Of a stretch of 5,455 bases of DNA, positions 4,914 through 5,455 are shown piece after piece. The notes beneath the pieces are model-generated. The model did no database searches, was not told the DNA's origin, and worked only from the letters and a program-made list of their open reading frames with translations. How positions within the stretch are numbered: the stretch's first letter is position 1; each line of letters opens with the position of its first letter. Both the position numbers and the translations under genes were made by a program. Location of the stretch: contig JAJZGE010000164.1 of NCBI GenBank assembly GCA_021798675.1, forward strand, positions 1-5,455, written 5' to 3'. The DNA comes from Pseudomonadota bacterium. GTDB lineage: Bacteria > Pseudomonadota > Gammaproteobacteria > Xanthomonadales > Rhodanobacteraceae.

Positions 4914-5455
4914 CTATGCCCCGGCGAAAATGCGCGCGACATCCGCCGCATCCAGCGCGCGCCATGCACCCGGAGCCAACTCGCCCAGCGTGAGCGCGCC
5001 GATGGCCACGCGCTGCAGGGTTTCTACGTGGTTGCCGGTGGCGGCGAACATGCGGCGCACCTGGTGGTAGCGACCTTCGGTGACGGTAAGGCGCGCATCA
5101 CGCGGGCCGAGCGCTTCCAGCACGGCCGGGGCCAGCGGCGTGGTTTCCGATTCCAGCAGCAGCGTGCCGCTGGCGAACAGCGCCGCCTCGTCGCCGCGCA
5201 GGTCCTGCGCCAGGGTGGCCTCGTAGACCTTGGCCACCTCGGCCTTGGGCGAAATGATCCGGTGCAGCAGCGCGCCGTCGTCGGTGAGCAGCAGCAGGCC
5301 CGAGGTGTCGCGGTCAAGCCGGCCCACCGTGGAGAGCGCGGGTTCGCGCACGCGATAACGCGGCGGCAACAGGTCGTAGACCACGCGGCCGGGATCCTTG
5401 CGCGAGCAGGTGACGCCCAGCGGCTTGTGCAGCATCAGCACCAGGCCGGGCGGCG
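4914..5455 (-). CDS. rsuA: RsuA-like 16S rRNA pseudouridine synthase, C-terminal part (cut by window edge)
   Basis: This is the catalytic domain of an RsuA/RluB/E/F-family pseudouridine synthase, converting uridine to pseudouridine in rRNA; RsuA acts on U516 of 16S rRNA. Visible motifs are [10 protein letters not shown], the catalytic [17 protein letters not shown] (nucleophilic Asp encoded at 5313-5315), [37 protein letters not shown], and [18 protein letters not shown] before the TAG stop. The short spacing and the phrases PAVLEALGP and APGAWRAL fit RsuA better than RluB, which has a longer tail. A GTG at 5441 is the first possible start inside the window, but the frame stays open to the edge (reading PPGLV) and the usual N-terminal S4 RNA-binding domain is missing. 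The true start is therefore almost certainly beyond 5455. The gene is convergent with tRNA-Ala and shares its terminator. The family is certain; the exact member is probable. Confidence 0.88.
   Translation of the reverse strand, partial: PPGLVLMLHKPLGVTCSRKDPGRVVYDLLPPRYRVREPALSTVGRLDRDTSGLLLLTDDGALLHRIISPKAEVAKVYEATLAQDLRGDEAALFASGTLLLESETTPLAPAVLEALGPRDARLTVTEGRYHQVRRMFAATGNHVETLQRVAIGALTLGELAPGAWRALDAADVARIFAGA

Overview
The window is GC-rich bacterial chromosome. The proteins point to a gammaproteobacterium of the Xanthomonas/Rhodanobacter/Dyella group (order Lysobacterales). The clues are an HU variant with a Lys/Ala/Pro-rich tail, an OmpW porin, RNase D and an RsuA-type pseudouridine synthase. 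The lineage is inferred from family resemblance and was not tested by a search.

Layout from left to right. (1) 41-655 (+) is a complete OmpW-family outer-membrane protein, preceded by an 8-C tract and a good ribosome-binding site. (2) 656-811 is a convergent gap with two consecutive hairpins that probably end both flanking transcripts. (3) 812-1207 (-) is an HU-type nucleoid protein with a basic tail. (4) 1208-1572 has no gene but is crowded with dyads, including an inverted pair of related 28-nt hairpin repeats. (5) 1573-3513 (-) is a single-pass membrane-anchored protein with a helical-repeat stalk and a C-terminal formylglycine-generating-enzyme (FGE/SUMF1) fold domain that lacks the FGE cysteine motif. 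(6) 3514-3612 is a divergent control region with a plausible minus-strand promoter and an overlapping dyad. (7) 3613-4725 (+) is RNase D (rnd). (8) 4784-4859 (+) is tRNA-Ala(CGC), with its own promoter and a strong terminator. (9) 4914 to the right edge (-) is the C-terminal catalytic part of an RsuA-like 16S rRNA pseudouridine synthase, cut by the window end.

Most of the genes are housekeeping: RNA processing and modification (rnd, tRNA-Ala, the RsuA-like gene), chromosome packaging (HU) and the envelope (OmpW). No defence system, CRISPR array, integrase or transposase is visible. The two parts that ordinary annotation explains least are the anchored FGE-like protein, whose role is unknown, and the dyad-rich 365-bp gap downstream of it.
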